Part shown: positions 32,208 to 40,997 of the stretch, in pieces | Numbering within the stretch: position 1 is the stretch's first letter | Layout: each line of letters opens with the position of its first letter | Assembly: GCF_900100005.1 (NCBI RefSeq) | Contig: NZ_FNEB01000004.1 | Span: 124,001 to 188,000, forward strand | Direction of reading: 5' to 3' | DNA: 64,000 nt | Source: Lutimaribacter saemankumensis | GTDB lineage: Bacteria; Pseudomonadota; Alphaproteobacteria; Rhodobacterales; Rhodobacteraceae | Position numbers and translations under genes: made by a program | Notes under the pieces: model-generated | Told to the model about the DNA's origin: nothing | What the model saw: the letters and a program-made list of their open reading frames with translations, nothing else | The model's database searches: none

Positions 32208-32399
32208 CCATCTTTTTTGCATAGGAGTCATGCAGTGGTTGCATGTGTCCAAAATGCGGCGAAACGCCTTGTAAAAAAGGGCTGAAACGCCTCTGCGAAT
32301 GTCGGATTCAGACTGTGTGATGGCGCTTTTCGACCACTTGTTTCGCTGCGATGCGGCGAAGGGTCGTTTTTCGACTTCAGCGGTTTGGAGTTGGCGTTT

Positions 32400-32414
32400 G
32401 TTCGCGTTTCGTGC
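32400..32414 (+). promoter_or_regulatory. LexA-like box GTTC-N7-GTGC before ruvC
   Basis: GTTC at 32400-32403 and GTGC at 32411-32414 are 7 bp apart. This differs by one base from GTTC-N7-GTTC, the SOS operator known for Rhodobacter-type alphaproteobacteria, and lies 36 bp before the ruvC start codon. Confidence 0.45.
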
Positions 32415-32450
32415 TACTGCGTCAGAAAAGCAACAATCGGCAGGGCAGTG

Positions 32451-32957
32451 ATGCGGATTTTAGGGATCGATCCGGGGCTTCGGAACCTCGGATGGGGCGT
32501 GATCGAGGCGCAGGGCAGCCGACTCAGCCATGTGGCCAACGGAATATTGCACTCGGAAGGCGCGGATTTGGCGCGGCGCCTGCTGTCGCTGCACGAACAA
32601 CTGACGGATATCCTGCATCGTTACGCGCCGGAAACGGCGGCTGTCGAACACACCTTCGTCAACAAGGATGGGGCGGGCACGCTGAAGCTGGGCCAGGCGC
32701 GCGCGATTGCGCTGCTGGTGCCGGCGCAGTTCGGGATTGCCGTGGGCGAATACGCGCCCAACGCTGTCAAGAAGACGGTCGTCGGCGTGGGCCATGCCCA
32801 GAAAGGGCAGGTCGATCACATGGTGCGGATGCAACTGCCCGGCGCCGATATCGCGGGGCCGGATGCGGCGGATGCGCTGGCGGTGGCGATCTGCCATGCC
32901 TACCAGGGGGCGGCCTCGACCAGGCTGGAGCAGGCGGTGCGGAGGGCCAGCGCATGA
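32451..32957 (+). CDS. ruvC: Holliday junction resolvase RuvC
   Basis: 168 residues. RuvC cuts Holliday junctions made or moved by RuvAB. The RNase H-like catalytic acids are present: Asp7 ([12 protein letters not shown]), Glu66 (AVEHTF), and Asp138 and Asp141 ([11 protein letters not shown]). The ATG at 32451 is used; an adjoining GTG three bases before is possible. The stop overlaps the ruvA start (ATGA). A LexA-like box upstream fits SOS control of the ruvCAB operon. Confidence 0.97.
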   Translation: MRILGIDPGLRNLGWGVIEAQGSRLSHVANGILHSEGADLARRLLSLHEQLTDILHRYAPETAAVEHTFVNKDGAGTLKLGQARAIALLVPAQFGIAVGEYAPNAVKKTVVGVGHAQKGQVDHMVRMQLPGADIAGPDAADALAVAICHAYQGAASTRLEQAVRRASA

Positions 32958-33631
32958 TCGGCAAGATCGCGGGGCGGATCGACTACCGGGCCGAAGATCA
33001 CGTCCTGATCGACGTGCGCGGTGTCGGCTACCTGGTCTATTGCTCTGACCGGACGCTGGCGGCGCTGCCGCCCGCGGGCGAGGCGGTGGCGCTGTATACC
33101 GACCTGCTGGTGCGTGAGGATCTTTTGCAGCTTTTCGGCTTTCCCACCCTGGTGGAAAAGGAATGGCACCGCCTGCTGATGAGCGTGCAGGGCGTTGGCG
33201 CCAAGGCATCGCTTGCGATCCTGGGAACGCTTGGCCCCGAGGGCGTCAGCCGCGCCATCGCCCTGGGTGACTGGAACGCCGTCAAGGCGGCCAAGGGCAT
33301 CGGGCCGAAAACGGCGCAGCGCGTGGTGAACGAACTGAAGGACAAGGCCCCCGGCATCATGGCGCTTGGCGGCACGATGGGGGCGGCCATCGGCGATGAC
33401 GCCGCCGACGTGATCGAGGACGCGCCCACCGCCACCGCCAAACCGCGCCCCGCGCCCATGCCGCGCGGCAATGCCGCCGCGCAGTCCGAGGCGCTGTCGG
33501 CGCTGGCCAATCTCGGCTATGCGCCGGGCGAGGCCGCGGGCGCCGTGGCGCAGGCCGCGGATGACGCGCCCGATGCCGATACCGCCACCCTGATCCGGGC
33601 GGCGCTGAAACTGCTGGCTCCGAAAGGGTAG
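32954..33631 (+). CDS. ruvA: Holliday junction DNA helicase subunit RuvA
   Basis: 225 residues. RuvA binds the four-way junction and loads RuvB. Domain I (OB fold, [11 protein letters not shown]...[10 protein letters not shown]), domain II with two helix-hairpin-helix motifs ([13 protein letters not shown] and [13 protein letters not shown]) and domain III at the C-terminus ([12 protein letters not shown]) are all present, joined by a Pro/Ala linker near 150-175. It overlaps ruvC and ends 8 bp before ruvB. Confidence 0.97.
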   Translation: MIGKIAGRIDYRAEDHVLIDVRGVGYLVYCSDRTLAALPPAGEAVALYTDLLVREDLLQLFGFPTLVEKEWHRLLMSVQGVGAKASLAILGTLGPEGVSRAIALGDWNAVKAAKGIGPKTAQRVVNELKDKAPGIMALGGTMGAAIGDDAADVIEDAPTATAKPRPAPMPRGNAAAQSEALSALANLGYAPGEAAGAVAQAADDAPDADTATLIRAALKLLAPKG

Positions 33632-33639
33632 GGCGCGCC

Positions 33640-34668
33640 ATGACCAATCCCGACCCCACCCTGCGCCCCGATCCGTTGCCGGAAGACGGCGATCGCGCCC
33701 TGCGTCCGCAGGCGCTGGACGAATTCATCGGTCAGGCCGAGGCGCGGGCGAACCTCAAGGTGTTCATCCAGTCCGCCCGTCAGCGCGGCGAGGCGATGGA
33801 TCATACGCTGTTTCACGGGCCCCCGGGGCTGGGCAAGACCACGCTGGCGCAGATTATGGCCAAGGAACTGGGGGTGAATTTCCGCATGACCTCTGGTCCG
33901 GTGCTGGCCAAGGCCGGCGATCTGGCGGCGATCCTGACCAACCTGGAAGCGCGTGATGTGCTGTTCATCGACGAAATTCACCGCCTCAATCCGGCAGTCG
34001 AAGAGGTGCTGTATCCCGCGCTCGAGGATTTCGAACTCGATCTCGTGATCGGTGAGGGCCCGGCGGCACGCACAGTGCGGATCGAATTGCAGCCCTTCAC
34101 GCTGGTCGGGGCCACCACGCGGATGGGTCTTTTGACCACGCCGCTGCGCGACCGGTTCGGCATCCCGACGCGGCTGAATTTCTACACCAAGGAAGAGCTG
34201 CACGAAATCGTGACGCGCAATGCCCGCCTGATGGGCGCGCCGGCCACGCCCGAAGGCGCGATGGAGATCGCCCGCCGCTCACGCGGGACACCGCGGATCG
34301 CGGGGCGGCTGCTGCGGCGTGTGGTCGATTTCGCGGTGGTCGAGGGCGAGGGCCGTGTGACAAAGGAAATCGCCGATCACGCGCTGACCCGGCTGGGTGT
34401 CGACAACCTGGGCCTGGATGGCGCCGACCGGCGGTATCTGCGCCTGATCGCCGAGAATTATGCCGGTGGCCCGGTGGGTATCGAAACCCTGTCGGCTGCC
34501 TTGTCCGAAAGCCGCGACAGCCTTGAAGAGGTGATCGAACCTTTCCTGCTGCAGCAGGGCCTGATCCAGCGGACCCAGCGGGGACGGATGCTGGCGCAAA
34601 AGGGCTGGACGCATCTGGGGCTGGCTGCGCCGAAGCCGCCCGGACAATCCGATCTTTTCGGAAAGTGA
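33640..34668 (+). CDS. ruvB: Holliday junction branch migration ATPase RuvB
   Basis: 342 residues. The hexameric motor of branch migration. Walker [12 protein letters not shown] has Lys66, Walker B/DEIH lies at 111-114 (FIDEIHRLN), sensor 1 is in [19 protein letters not shown], and the C-terminal winged helix ends [17 protein letters not shown]. It is the last gene of ruvCAB. The tandem palindrome element copy 3 starts 18 bp after the stop. Confidence 0.98.
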   Translation: MTNPDPTLRPDPLPEDGDRALRPQALDEFIGQAEARANLKVFIQSARQRGEAMDHTLFHGPPGLGKTTLAQIMAKELGVNFRMTSGPVLAKAGDLAAILTNLEARDVLFIDEIHRLNPAVEEVLYPALEDFELDLVIGEGPAARTVRIELQPFTLVGATTRMGLLTTPLRDRFGIPTRLNFYTKEELHEIVTRNARLMGAPATPEGAMEIARRSRGTPRIAGRLLRRVVDFAVVEGEGRVTKEIADHALTRLGVDNLGLDGADRRYLRLIAENYAGGPVGIETLSAALSESRDSLEEVIEPFLLQQGLIQRTQRGRMLAQKGWTHLGLAAPKPPGQSDLFGK

Positions 34669-34686
34669 CCGCCCGTCGTGACCGTT

Positions 34687-34758
34687 AACCGCGCGGTTTG
34701 CCCACGAAACCGCGCGGTGTCGACGCTTGCACACGACCCGGCCTGCGCGTTATCCCCG
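34687..34758. repeat. Tandem ACCGCGCGGT palindrome element, copy 3
   Basis: AACCGCGCGGTT (34687-34698), TTGCCCACG (34698-34706), AACCGCGCGGT (34708-34718) and TTATCCCCG (34750-34758). The order and distances equal those of copy 2 at 19732-19803, with each DnaA-box-like word two bases off consensus. It sits between ruvB and the next plus-strand gene. Confidence 0.7.
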
Positions 34759-34780
34759 CGCCAGCCGACAGGAGAGCCCG

Positions 34781-35428
34781 ATGCAAGACGCCCTGATGAC
34801 ACCCCAAGAGGTCACGCAGCTGTTCACCCGCGCGGACGGGCGGTTCGTGTTCGCGCGCTGGGGCCGGCCCATCGCGCCGGTCGTGTTTGGCGTCGAGGAC
34901 AGTACGCTTGAGGTGATCAAGGGCGCGCTCGAGGCGGTGGCGGCCCTGTCGGGGCACAAGCTGGCCGAAACCGACCCCGAGCTTGGCGCCAACCTGATGG
35001 TGTTCTTTTTCCGTGATTGGGACGAATTGCCCGAGGTGCCCAACCTGGATCGGCTGATCCCCGATCTCGGCCCGCTGGTGGCGCGGCTGAAATCCGTCGA
35101 TGCCAACCAGTACCGCGTGTTCCGTTTTGACGAGGCGGGCGGGATAAAGGCGGCTTTTGTTTTCGTGCGCATGGATGCGGAATTGTCGAAACTGCCCGCC
35201 GATGTTCTGGCGCTCAGCCAGGTGGTGCAGACCTTCCTTCTTTGGTCGGACACGGCGTTCACCGATCGGTCGCCGTTGGCCGTGCTGCAGGATAGCACGA
35301 TCCTGCGCCCCGATATCGCCGCGCTTGTTCGCGCGGCTTACGATCCGGTGTTGCCCGTTGCCGCAGACGATCCCTCGCATGCGCTGCGGCTGCAGGCGCG
35401 GATGCAGGCCGCGCCGCCGGACGCCTGA
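34781..35428 (+). CDS. Conserved protein of unknown function
   Basis: 215 residues, soluble, no signal peptide or transmembrane segment. It begins MQDALMTPQEVTQLFTRADG and has FARWGRPIAPVVFGVED and FFFRDWDELPEVPNL as the most distinctive stretches. I recognise no domain. GGAGAG precedes the ATG at 34781, and the stop overlaps thpR (TGATG), so it is translated as a unit with an RNA ligase-like enzyme. Base composition is like its neighbours. Confidence 0.75.
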   Translation: MQDALMTPQEVTQLFTRADGRFVFARWGRPIAPVVFGVEDSTLEVIKGALEAVAALSGHKLAETDPELGANLMVFFFRDWDELPEVPNLDRLIPDLGPLVARLKSVDANQYRVFRFDEAGGIKAAFVFVRMDAELSKLPADVLALSQVVQTFLLWSDTAFTDRSPLAVLQDSTILRPDIAALVRAAYDPVLPVAADDPSHALRLQARMQAAPPDA

Positions 35429-35973
35429 TGCGGTGTTTCATCGGCCTGCCCCTGCCGGACGATGTCTGTGTGGCGCTCGCCGACCTGACGGCGGGCCTGC
35501 GGACCGGCCGGCCCGTGGCCGAGGACAATCTGCACCTGACGCTGGCCTTCCTGGGTGACGTGGAACTGCCCGAACTCGAGGCGCTGCATGCCGCGCTGTC
35601 GGATGTCGCCTTTGCGCCTTTCGATCTGCGGCTTGCCGGGCTCGACATGTTTGGGGGGCGGCGTCCGGCGGTGGTGTTCATCCGGGGCGATGGCGGCGAG
35701 GCCCTTCTGCGGCTGCAATCGCGCGTCACGGCGGCTGCGCGATCTGCCGGGATCGACCTGCGCCGCGAAAGGTTCCGGCCGCATGTGACGCTGGCGCGTT
35801 TCCGGCGCGACATGCGGGTCGAGGATACGGACAAGCTGGGCGCTTTCCTTGCCGCCCATGGCGATGCGGCGCTGGCGCCTTTCGGCGTCGATGCCTTCGC
35901 TCTCTACCGTTCGACGCTGCACCCCGACGGCCCGGTCTACGAGGTGCTTGCAGACTATCCCGCATCGGCCTAG
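35428..35973 (+). CDS. thpR: RNA 2',3'-cyclic phosphodiesterase (2H family)
   Basis: 181 residues. The two HxT motifs of the 2H phosphoesterase fold are present: HLTL with His36 and Thr38, and HVTLARF with His119 and Thr121. ThpR hydrolyses 2',3'-cyclic phosphate ends of RNA and in vitro ligates tRNA halves. MRCFIGLPLPDDV at the N-terminus is the usual start of the family (RxFIAL/GLP). It is coupled to the preceding unknown gene and followed by ybgC 10 bp later. Confidence 0.92.
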   Translation: MRCFIGLPLPDDVCVALADLTAGLRTGRPVAEDNLHLTLAFLGDVELPELEALHAALSDVAFAPFDLRLAGLDMFGGRRPAVVFIRGDGGEALLRLQSRVTAAARSAGIDLRRERFRPHVTLARFRRDMRVEDTDKLGAFLAAHGDAALAPFGVDAFALYRSTLHPDGPVYEVLADYPASA

Positions 35974-35983
35974 CGTGCGGGCC

Positions 35984-36382
35984 ATGAGCGAAGAAAGCCC
36001 CAAGGTCTATACCCTGCCGATCCGCGTCTATTACGAAGACACGGACATGGCCGGCATCGTCTATTACGCCAATTACCTGCGGTATATCGAACGCGGCCGC
36101 AGCGAATGGGTGCGCGAGGTGGGGCTGGACCAGAACCGCATGAAGGACGAGGACGGGATCGTTTTCGCCGTGCGCCGCGTCGAGGCGGATTACCTTGCGC
36201 CCGCGCGGCTGGATGACCGTCTGGACGTTCTGACATGGGTCGCCGAACGCAAGCCTGCGCGCATGATCATGGGCCAGGAGGTGCGGCGGGGCGACAAGGT
36301 GCTGTTCCGCGCGCTGGTCACCGTGATCTGCATGACGCTGGATGGCCGTCCGGTGCGCATGCCCGTCTGGGACGAGGGCTGA
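35984..36382 (+). CDS. ybgC: Acyl-CoA thioesterase of the Tol-Pal cluster
   Basis: 132 residues with the 4-hydroxybenzoyl-CoA thioesterase hotdog fold. The catalytic aspartate is in YYEDTDMAGIVYYANYLRY, followed by the RxEWxR-type helix. YbgC hydrolyses short acyl-CoA esters and is the regular first gene of tol-pal operons, here 200 bp before tolQ. It may associate with phospholipid synthesis at the membrane; its link to Tol function is not settled. Confidence 0.94.
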   Translation: MSEESPKVYTLPIRVYYEDTDMAGIVYYANYLRYIERGRSEWVREVGLDQNRMKDEDGIVFAVRRVEADYLAPARLDDRLDVLTWVAERKPARMIMGQEVRRGDKVLFRALVTVICMTLDGRPVRMPVWDEG

Positions 36383-36543
36383 TCCCGCTTTCACACCGCC
36401 GAAGGCGCCTGCCGGAGTGAATTTGCCCGGACCGCGCGCTGCGATCCGGCCCGGCGGGTTTCCGCGTAGTCGATATGGTAGCGCAGCCGTGATGCAGTTC
36501 CTGTTGGCTTTCCCCTTACCTATGGGGTAGTTTGCGGGCAAAA

Positions 36544-36562
36544 GGCCCTGAAAAACGGGGCC
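36544..36562 (+). promoter_or_regulatory. Small hairpin in the tolQ leader
   Basis: GGCCC (36544-36548) pairs with GGGCC (36558-36562) around an A-rich loop, 20 bp before the tolQ start codon. It could tune translation of tolQ or be incidental. The rest of the 200-bp gap shows no further clear signal. Confidence 0.3.
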
Positions 36563-36582
36563 ACAGACAACGAGCAGGCAGA

Positions 36583-37278
36583 ATGGAAGCAGAAACCCTT
36601 GCACTGGCGCAGGAGATGGATTTCTCCATGTGGTCGCTTTTCGCGCGCGCCACCCTTACCGTGAAACTCGTGATGATCCTGCTGATCGTGGCCTCGTTCT
36701 GGTCATGGTCGATCATCGTTCAGAAACTCATCGCATACCGCAAGGCGCGGGCAGAGGCGGCGGTGTTCGACCGCGCCTTCTGGTCGGGCGAGCCGCTGGA
36801 CGAGCTGTTCGACCAGATCGGCGCCGATCCCGCCGGCCGGTCCGAGCGTGTCTTTGCCGCCGGCATGATCGAATGGCGGCGAAGTCACCGGCAGGATGGC
36901 GGGCTGATCGCCGGGGCACAGGCCCGCATCGACCGTTCGATGGACGTGGCGATTGCCAAGGAAGCCGAGGATTTGCAGGGCGGTCTGTCGGTTCTGGCCA
37001 CGGTCGGGTCGGTCACGCCGTTTGTCGGCCTGTTCGGTACAGTCTGGGGGATCATGCATGCCTTTATCGGCATCGCCGAGCAGCAGAACACCAATCTTGC
37101 CGTTGTCGCGCCCGGTATCGCCGAGGCGCTGCTGGCCACCGGGCTTGGCCTGCTGGCCGCCATCCCGGCGGTGATCTTCTACAACAAGCTGAGTGCGGAC
37201 AGCGATCGCATCGTCGCGGGGTACGAGGCGTTTGCAGACGAGTTCTCGACCATACTCAGCCGTCAGCTGGATTCCTGA
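36583..37278 (+). CDS. tolQ: Tol-Pal system proton channel subunit TolQ
   Basis: 231 residues, three transmembrane helices (about 21-45, 135-158 and 170-192). TolQ with TolR forms the proton-motive-force driven motor that energises TolA at the division site. The MotA/ExbB/TolQ core is evident in LSVLATVGSVTPFVGLFGTV and GIAEALLATGLGLLAAIPAV. The ATG follows AGCAGGCAG, a weak ribosome binding site. tolR starts 3 bp after its stop. Confidence 0.96.
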   Translation: MEAETLALAQEMDFSMWSLFARATLTVKLVMILLIVASFWSWSIIVQKLIAYRKARAEAAVFDRAFWSGEPLDELFDQIGADPAGRSERVFAAGMIEWRRSHRQDGGLIAGAQARIDRSMDVAIAKEAEDLQGGLSVLATVGSVTPFVGLFGTVWGIMHAFIGIAEQQNTNLAVVAPGIAEALLATGLGLLAAIPAVIFYNKLSADSDRIVAGYEAFADEFSTILSRQLDS

Positions 37279-37281
37279 ACC

Positions 37282-37758
37282 ATGGGCGCAGGTGTGATCC
37301 AGAAGGACGGGGGCGGCGGGCATCGCCGGCGTCGGCGCGGCGGTCGCGCGCGTCCGATGTCGGAAATCAACGTCACGCCCTTTGTCGACGTGATGCTGGT
37401 GCTGCTGATCATCTTCATGGTGGCGGCGCCGCTGATGACGGTGGGCGTGCCGGTGGAATTGCCCAAGACCGCGGCGAACGCGTTGCCCGGCGAACAGGAA
37501 GAACCCCTGGCGATCACCATCACTGCGGAGGGTGTGGTGATGATCCAGACCACCGAGGTGCCGCGCGACGAACTGGTCAACCGGCTGCGCGCGATCGCGG
37601 CGGAACGAGCCAGCGACCGCGTGTTCGTGCGCGCCGACGGCGCCGTGCCCTATGCCGGTGTCGTGCAGGTGATGGGCGCGCTGAACAGGGCCGGATTTTC
37701 CAATATCGGGCTGGTGACGGATACCGGCGGCCCCGCGCTTGACGGGCAGGAGAACTGA
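37282..37758 (+). CDS. tolR: Tol-Pal system protein TolR
   Basis: 158 residues. One transmembrane helix (about 36-55) carries the proton-path aspartate in NVTPFVDVMLVLLIIFMVAA. The periplasmic domain ends in VMGALNRAGFSNIGLVTD. The N-terminal cytoplasmic tail is rich in Gly and Arg (HRRRRRGGRARP), longer than in E. coli but common in alphaproteobacteria. It lies 3 bp after tolQ and 8 bp before tolA. Confidence 0.96.
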   Translation: MGAGVIQKDGGGGHRRRRRGGRARPMSEINVTPFVDVMLVLLIIFMVAAPLMTVGVPVELPKTAANALPGEQEEPLAITITAEGVVMIQTTEVPRDELVNRLRAIAAERASDRVFVRADGAVPYAGVVQVMGALNRAGFSNIGLVTDTGGPALDGQEN

Positions 37759-37766
37759 GGCCCGCA

Positions 37767-38882
37767 ATGCATGTGGGACACGTCATATCGGGGGCGGGCC
37801 ATATCGGCCTGATCGGCTGGATTCTGTTCGGCGGCGCCTTTGCGCCGTCGCCGGAACCGTTCGAGGTGACCGAGGTGGCGATGATTTCCGGGGCCGAGTT
37901 CGATGCATTGATGCGCGGGCAGGAGCCGCCCGAAACCGCCACGCAGGTGGCCTTGCCCACACCGCCCGAAACCGACGAGCCGCCCGCGCCCGCACCGGCG
38001 CGCCCCGAGCCGCGCCCGACGCCGCCCGCGCCCGACGTGACCGAAGCCCCGCCGCCCGATCCCGCGCCCAGCCAGCCCGAGCCGGCCCCGGCCGAACCTG
38101 CCGACGTGCAGGACGAGGTGACCGAGATCGCGCCGCCGCCGCAGGAACAGGCGGTGCTGGCGCCAGACCTGTCCGATCGCCCCGTCCCGCGCGAGGCGCC
38201 GCGCGTCGCGCCCGAACCGGTCGCCCCGCCGCCGCCCGATGCGCGTGTCGACGACGTGGTGCGCGAAGAGGCCGTGCCGCAGGACAACCCCGACACGCCC
38301 AGCCCAGAACAAGAGGCGACCGCCCCCGAAGAGGCGACGACCGAGATCGTGACCGAAGCCGAAGAGAAACCCAGCGCGGCGCCGCTGCGGTCGGTCCGTC
38401 CGCAGGCGCGGCCCAACCGGCCCGCTCCGCAACCGCAGACCCAGACCGCCGCCGCGCCTGCGCCCGACCGGGCCGAGACCTCGAGCGCGGTGGAAAATGC
38501 GCTTGCCGAGGCTTTGGGGAACGCGCAGGCCACGGGCACGTCGACCGCGCCTTCGGGACCGCCGATGACATCGGGCGAACGCGATGCGCTGCGCGTGGGC
38601 GTGCAGCGGTGCTGGAACGTCGGGTCGCTGTCCTCGGACGCGTTGCAAACGACGGTTGTCGTCGGGGTCGAGATGAACGAGGACGCGACACCGATCACCG
38701 GCTCGATCCGGCTGATCAGCCATTCCGGCGGCTCTGAAGCCTCGGCCCGGCAGGCGTTCGAAACCGCGCGGCGGGCGATCATCCGCTGCGGCGCCAGCGG
38801 TTACGACCTCCCGCGCGACAAGTTCGGCCAGTGGCGCGAGATCGAAATGACGTTCGACCCAAGCAACATGAGGATCAAGTGA
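37767..38882 (+). CDS. tolA: Tol-Pal system protein TolA
   Basis: 371 residues. A short N-terminal transmembrane helix (about 5-27), a long Pro/Glu/Ala-rich periplasmic domain (45-265) and a C-terminal TolA/TonB-like globular domain (about 270-371; RVGVQRCWNVGSLSSDALQ and VVVGVEMNED). TolA spans the periplasm and binds Pal and TolB. The middle domain is Pro-rich instead of the coiled coil of E. coli, the usual alphaproteobacterial variant. The stop overlaps a small ORF (TGATG) that leads to tolB. Confidence 0.9.
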   Translation: MHVGHVISGAGHIGLIGWILFGGAFAPSPEPFEVTEVAMISGAEFDALMRGQEPPETATQVALPTPPETDEPPAPAPARPEPRPTPPAPDVTEAPPPDPAPSQPEPAPAEPADVQDEVTEIAPPPQEQAVLAPDLSDRPVPREAPRVAPEPVAPPPPDARVDDVVREEAVPQDNPDTPSPEQEATAPEEATTEIVTEAEEKPSAAPLRSVRPQARPNRPAPQPQTQTAAAPAPDRAETSSAVENALAEALGNAQATGTSTAPSGPPMTSGERDALRVGVQRCWNVGSLSSDALQTTVVVGVEMNEDATPITGSIRLISHSGGSEASARQAFETARRAIIRCGASGYDLPRDKFGQWREIEMTFDPSNMRIK

Positions 38883-39016
38883 TGGCCCGTGTCCCTTGGT
38901 TCGCGAAAAGCCGACGCCCGGCACCGTGCGTTCGGCCGGGATGCGCCGACTGTGACGCGATGCCGAAAGACAAGATTGAACTGACAGCCAAACCGGAGAA
39001 AATGAGGATCACATGA
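38882..39016 (+). CDS. 44-codon bridging ORF between tolA and tolB
   Basis: ATG at 38882 overlaps the tolA stop (TGATG) and its TGA overlaps the tolB start (ATGA). The product has a basic N-terminus ([18 protein letters not shown]) and a three-cysteine stretch [12 protein letters not shown], then [14 protein letters not shown]. It has no known family. The likely effect is to keep ribosomes moving across the 130-bp gap so that tolB is coupled to tolA; a small metal- or redox-binding protein is the alternative. Confidence 0.4.
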   Translation: MARVPWFAKSRRPAPCVRPGCADCDAMPKDKIELTAKPEKMRIT

Positions 39017-40341
39017 TTTTGCGTTACCTGACCCTCCTCGCGGCCTTGTGGATCATGGCCATGCCGGCGACCGTGCAGGCCCAGAACGGGCCTCTTCGGA
39101 TCACCATCGACGAAGGGGTGATCGAGCCGCTTCCCTTTGCCTCGCCGGATTTCGTGGCTGAAAACACCGCAGCGACGCAGCTGGCCGCGGACATCGCGCG
39201 TGTCGTCGCGGCGGACCTTACGGGGACGGGGCTGTTCCGGGAAATTCCGAAGGACGCTTTCATCAGCCAGATCACCAGCTTTTCCAGCCCGGTGCAGTTG
39301 GCCGACTGGCGCGCAATCAACGCGCAGGCGCTGATCACCGGGGCCGTCAGCGCCGGCAGTGACGGGCGCCTGACCGTCAAGTTCCGCCTGTACGACGTGT
39401 TCGCCGGGCAGGAGTTGGGATCGGGCTTGCAGTTCGACGGCACTCAGGCGGGCTGGCGGCGGATGGCGCACAAGGTCGCCGATGCCGTCTATAGCCGGAT
39501 CACGGGCGAAGCGCCCTATTTCGACAGCCGCGTGGTGTTCGTCGCTGAAACCGGCCCAAAGGGCGACCGCAAGAAACGGTTGGCCGTGATGGATTATGAC
39601 GGGGCGAATGTGCAGTACCTGACCGACAGCAGCTCCATCGTGCTGGCGCCGCGTTTTTCGCCGTCTGGCGACCGCATTCTTTATACCGGCTATGAAACCG
39701 GGTTTCCCAAGATCTACTTGCTGGATGTCGCCAGCGTCGGTCGGCAGGTGCTGGAGAACCAGCCCGGCACGATGAGCTTCAGCCCGCGGTTTTCGCCCGA
39801 TGGCCAGACCGTCGTCTATTCGCTGACGCAGGGCGGCAATACCGATATTTATCGCATGTCGCTTTCGGGCGGAGCGCCGCAGCGGCTGACCAGCGCGCCC
39901 TCGATCGAAACAGCGCCCAGTTTCAGCCCCGACGGCACGCAAGTCGTGTTCGAATCCGACCGGTCCGGCACCCAGCAGCTTTACATCATGTCCGCGAATG
40001 GCGGCGAACCGCGCCGCATCAGTTTTGGTCCTGGCCGCTATGGCACGCCGGTCTGGTCTCCGCGCGGCGATCTGATCGCGTTCACCAAGCAATCCAAAGG
40101 CCGGTTCCATATCGGGGTGATGCGCACCGACGGCTCGGAAGAACGTCTGCTGACCGCGTCGTTCCTGGACGAGGGGCCGACATGGGCGCCCAACGGCCGG
40201 GTGATCATGTTCACCCGCGAAACCCAGGGCGCAGGCGGGGAATCCTCGCTCTATTCGGTGGATATCACGGGGCGGAACCTGAAACGGGTGCGCACCGAGG
40301 GCGGGGCAAGCGATCCGTCCTGGTCGCCGTTGCAGAATTAG
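39013..40341 (+). CDS. tolB: Tol-Pal system beta-propeller protein TolB
   Basis: 442 residues. A signal peptide (about 24 residues, cut after VQAQ), an N-terminal alpha/beta domain (30-165) and a six-bladed beta-propeller with repeated FSPDG-type turns ([60 protein letters not shown]). TolB is periplasmic and binds Pal and TolA. The ATG overlaps the end of the 44-codon bridging ORF. Confidence 0.97.
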   Translation: MILRYLTLLAALWIMAMPATVQAQNGPLRITIDEGVIEPLPFASPDFVAENTAATQLAADIARVVAADLTGTGLFREIPKDAFISQITSFSSPVQLADWRAINAQALITGAVSAGSDGRLTVKFRLYDVFAGQELGSGLQFDGTQAGWRRMAHKVADAVYSRITGEAPYFDSRVVFVAETGPKGDRKKRLAVMDYDGANVQYLTDSSSIVLAPRFSPSGDRILYTGYETGFPKIYLLDVASVGRQVLENQPGTMSFSPRFSPDGQTVVYSLTQGGNTDIYRMSLSGGAPQRLTSAPSIETAPSFSPDGTQVVFESDRSGTQQLYIMSANGGEPRRISFGPGRYGTPVWSPRGDLIAFTKQSKGRFHIGVMRTDGSEERLLTASFLDEGPTWAPNGRVIMFTRETQGAGGESSLYSVDITGRNLKRVRTEGGASDPSWSPLQN

Positions 40342-40450
40342 GCCGATGCCGCAGGCGTGAAGCCGCAACCGATTCCCTTGTGAGTTCACCTGTGCTAACA
40401 AAAGCGCAGGCAAGACCAATGATGACCCATAAAACAAACGGGACAATGAA

Positions 40451-40969
40451 ATGACCTATCTTACACGGGCAGTGATGCTGACATCGGTGCTGGCGCTGGC
40501 GGCATGCACCAATCCGGGCCGCTTCGGCGGCGGCAACGAGGTGAACCTCGGCGCCAATTCCGGTTCCGGCGCGATCGTACCCGGATCGGCGAACGATCCG
40601 GCCTCGCCGCTTTATTTCCAGCAGTCGGTCGGTGACCGCGTGCTGTTTGCCGTCGATCAGTCGACCCTGACCCCCGAGGCGCAGGCTGTGCTGGACGGGC
40701 AGGCCGCATGGCTGATGCAGAACGCCGACTACACCGCAGTGATCGAAGGCCATGCCGACGAGCAGGGCACGCGCGAATACAACCTTGCCCTGGGCGCGCG
40801 CCGCGCCAACGCGGTGCAAGAATACCTGGTGTCGCGCGGTGTCGCGGGCAGCCGCCTGCGCGTGGTCAGCTATGGCAAGGAACGTCCGATCGAGCTGTGT
40901 TCGGACGAGGCGTGCTATGCCAAGAACCGCCGCGCGGTGACAGTGCTGGCCGCCGGGCTGACAAGCTGA
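40451..40969 (+). CDS. pal: Peptidoglycan-associated lipoprotein Pal
   Basis: 172 residues. The lipobox LALAAC places the acylated cysteine at residue 19. The OmpA-like domain carries VLFAVDQSTLTPEAQ, IEGHADEQGTREYN and the ARRANAVQEYL helix, which bind meso-diaminopimelate of peptidoglycan. An outer-membrane lipoprotein that tethers the wall at constriction sites. It follows tolB after 109 bp and precedes cpoB by 28 bp. Confidence 0.97.
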   Translation: MTYLTRAVMLTSVLALAACTNPGRFGGGNEVNLGANSGSGAIVPGSANDPASPLYFQQSVGDRVLFAVDQSTLTPEAQAVLDGQAAWLMQNADYTAVIEGHADEQGTREYNLALGARRANAVQEYLVSRGVAGSRLRVVSYGKERPIELCSDEACYAKNRRAVTVLAAGLTS

Positions 40970-40997
40970 TCCGGTAAACAGGACCAAGGGGGTGGAC

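Larger units (their letters stand above)
32121..32450. other. Divergent gap between DUF1127 and ruvC
   Basis: No gene is supported in these 330 bases. On the minus side it holds the leader and possible promoter of the DUF1127 gene; on the plus side the possible LexA site before ruvC. The rest shows only short repeats of TTTCG and CGATG without a clear pattern. Confidence 0.5.

Noticed and set aside
36492-36530. 12-codon frame MQFLLAFPLPMG before tolQ
   Set aside because: No ribosome binding site, no codon run linked to the downstream genes, and it stops 52 bp before tolQ without overlap.
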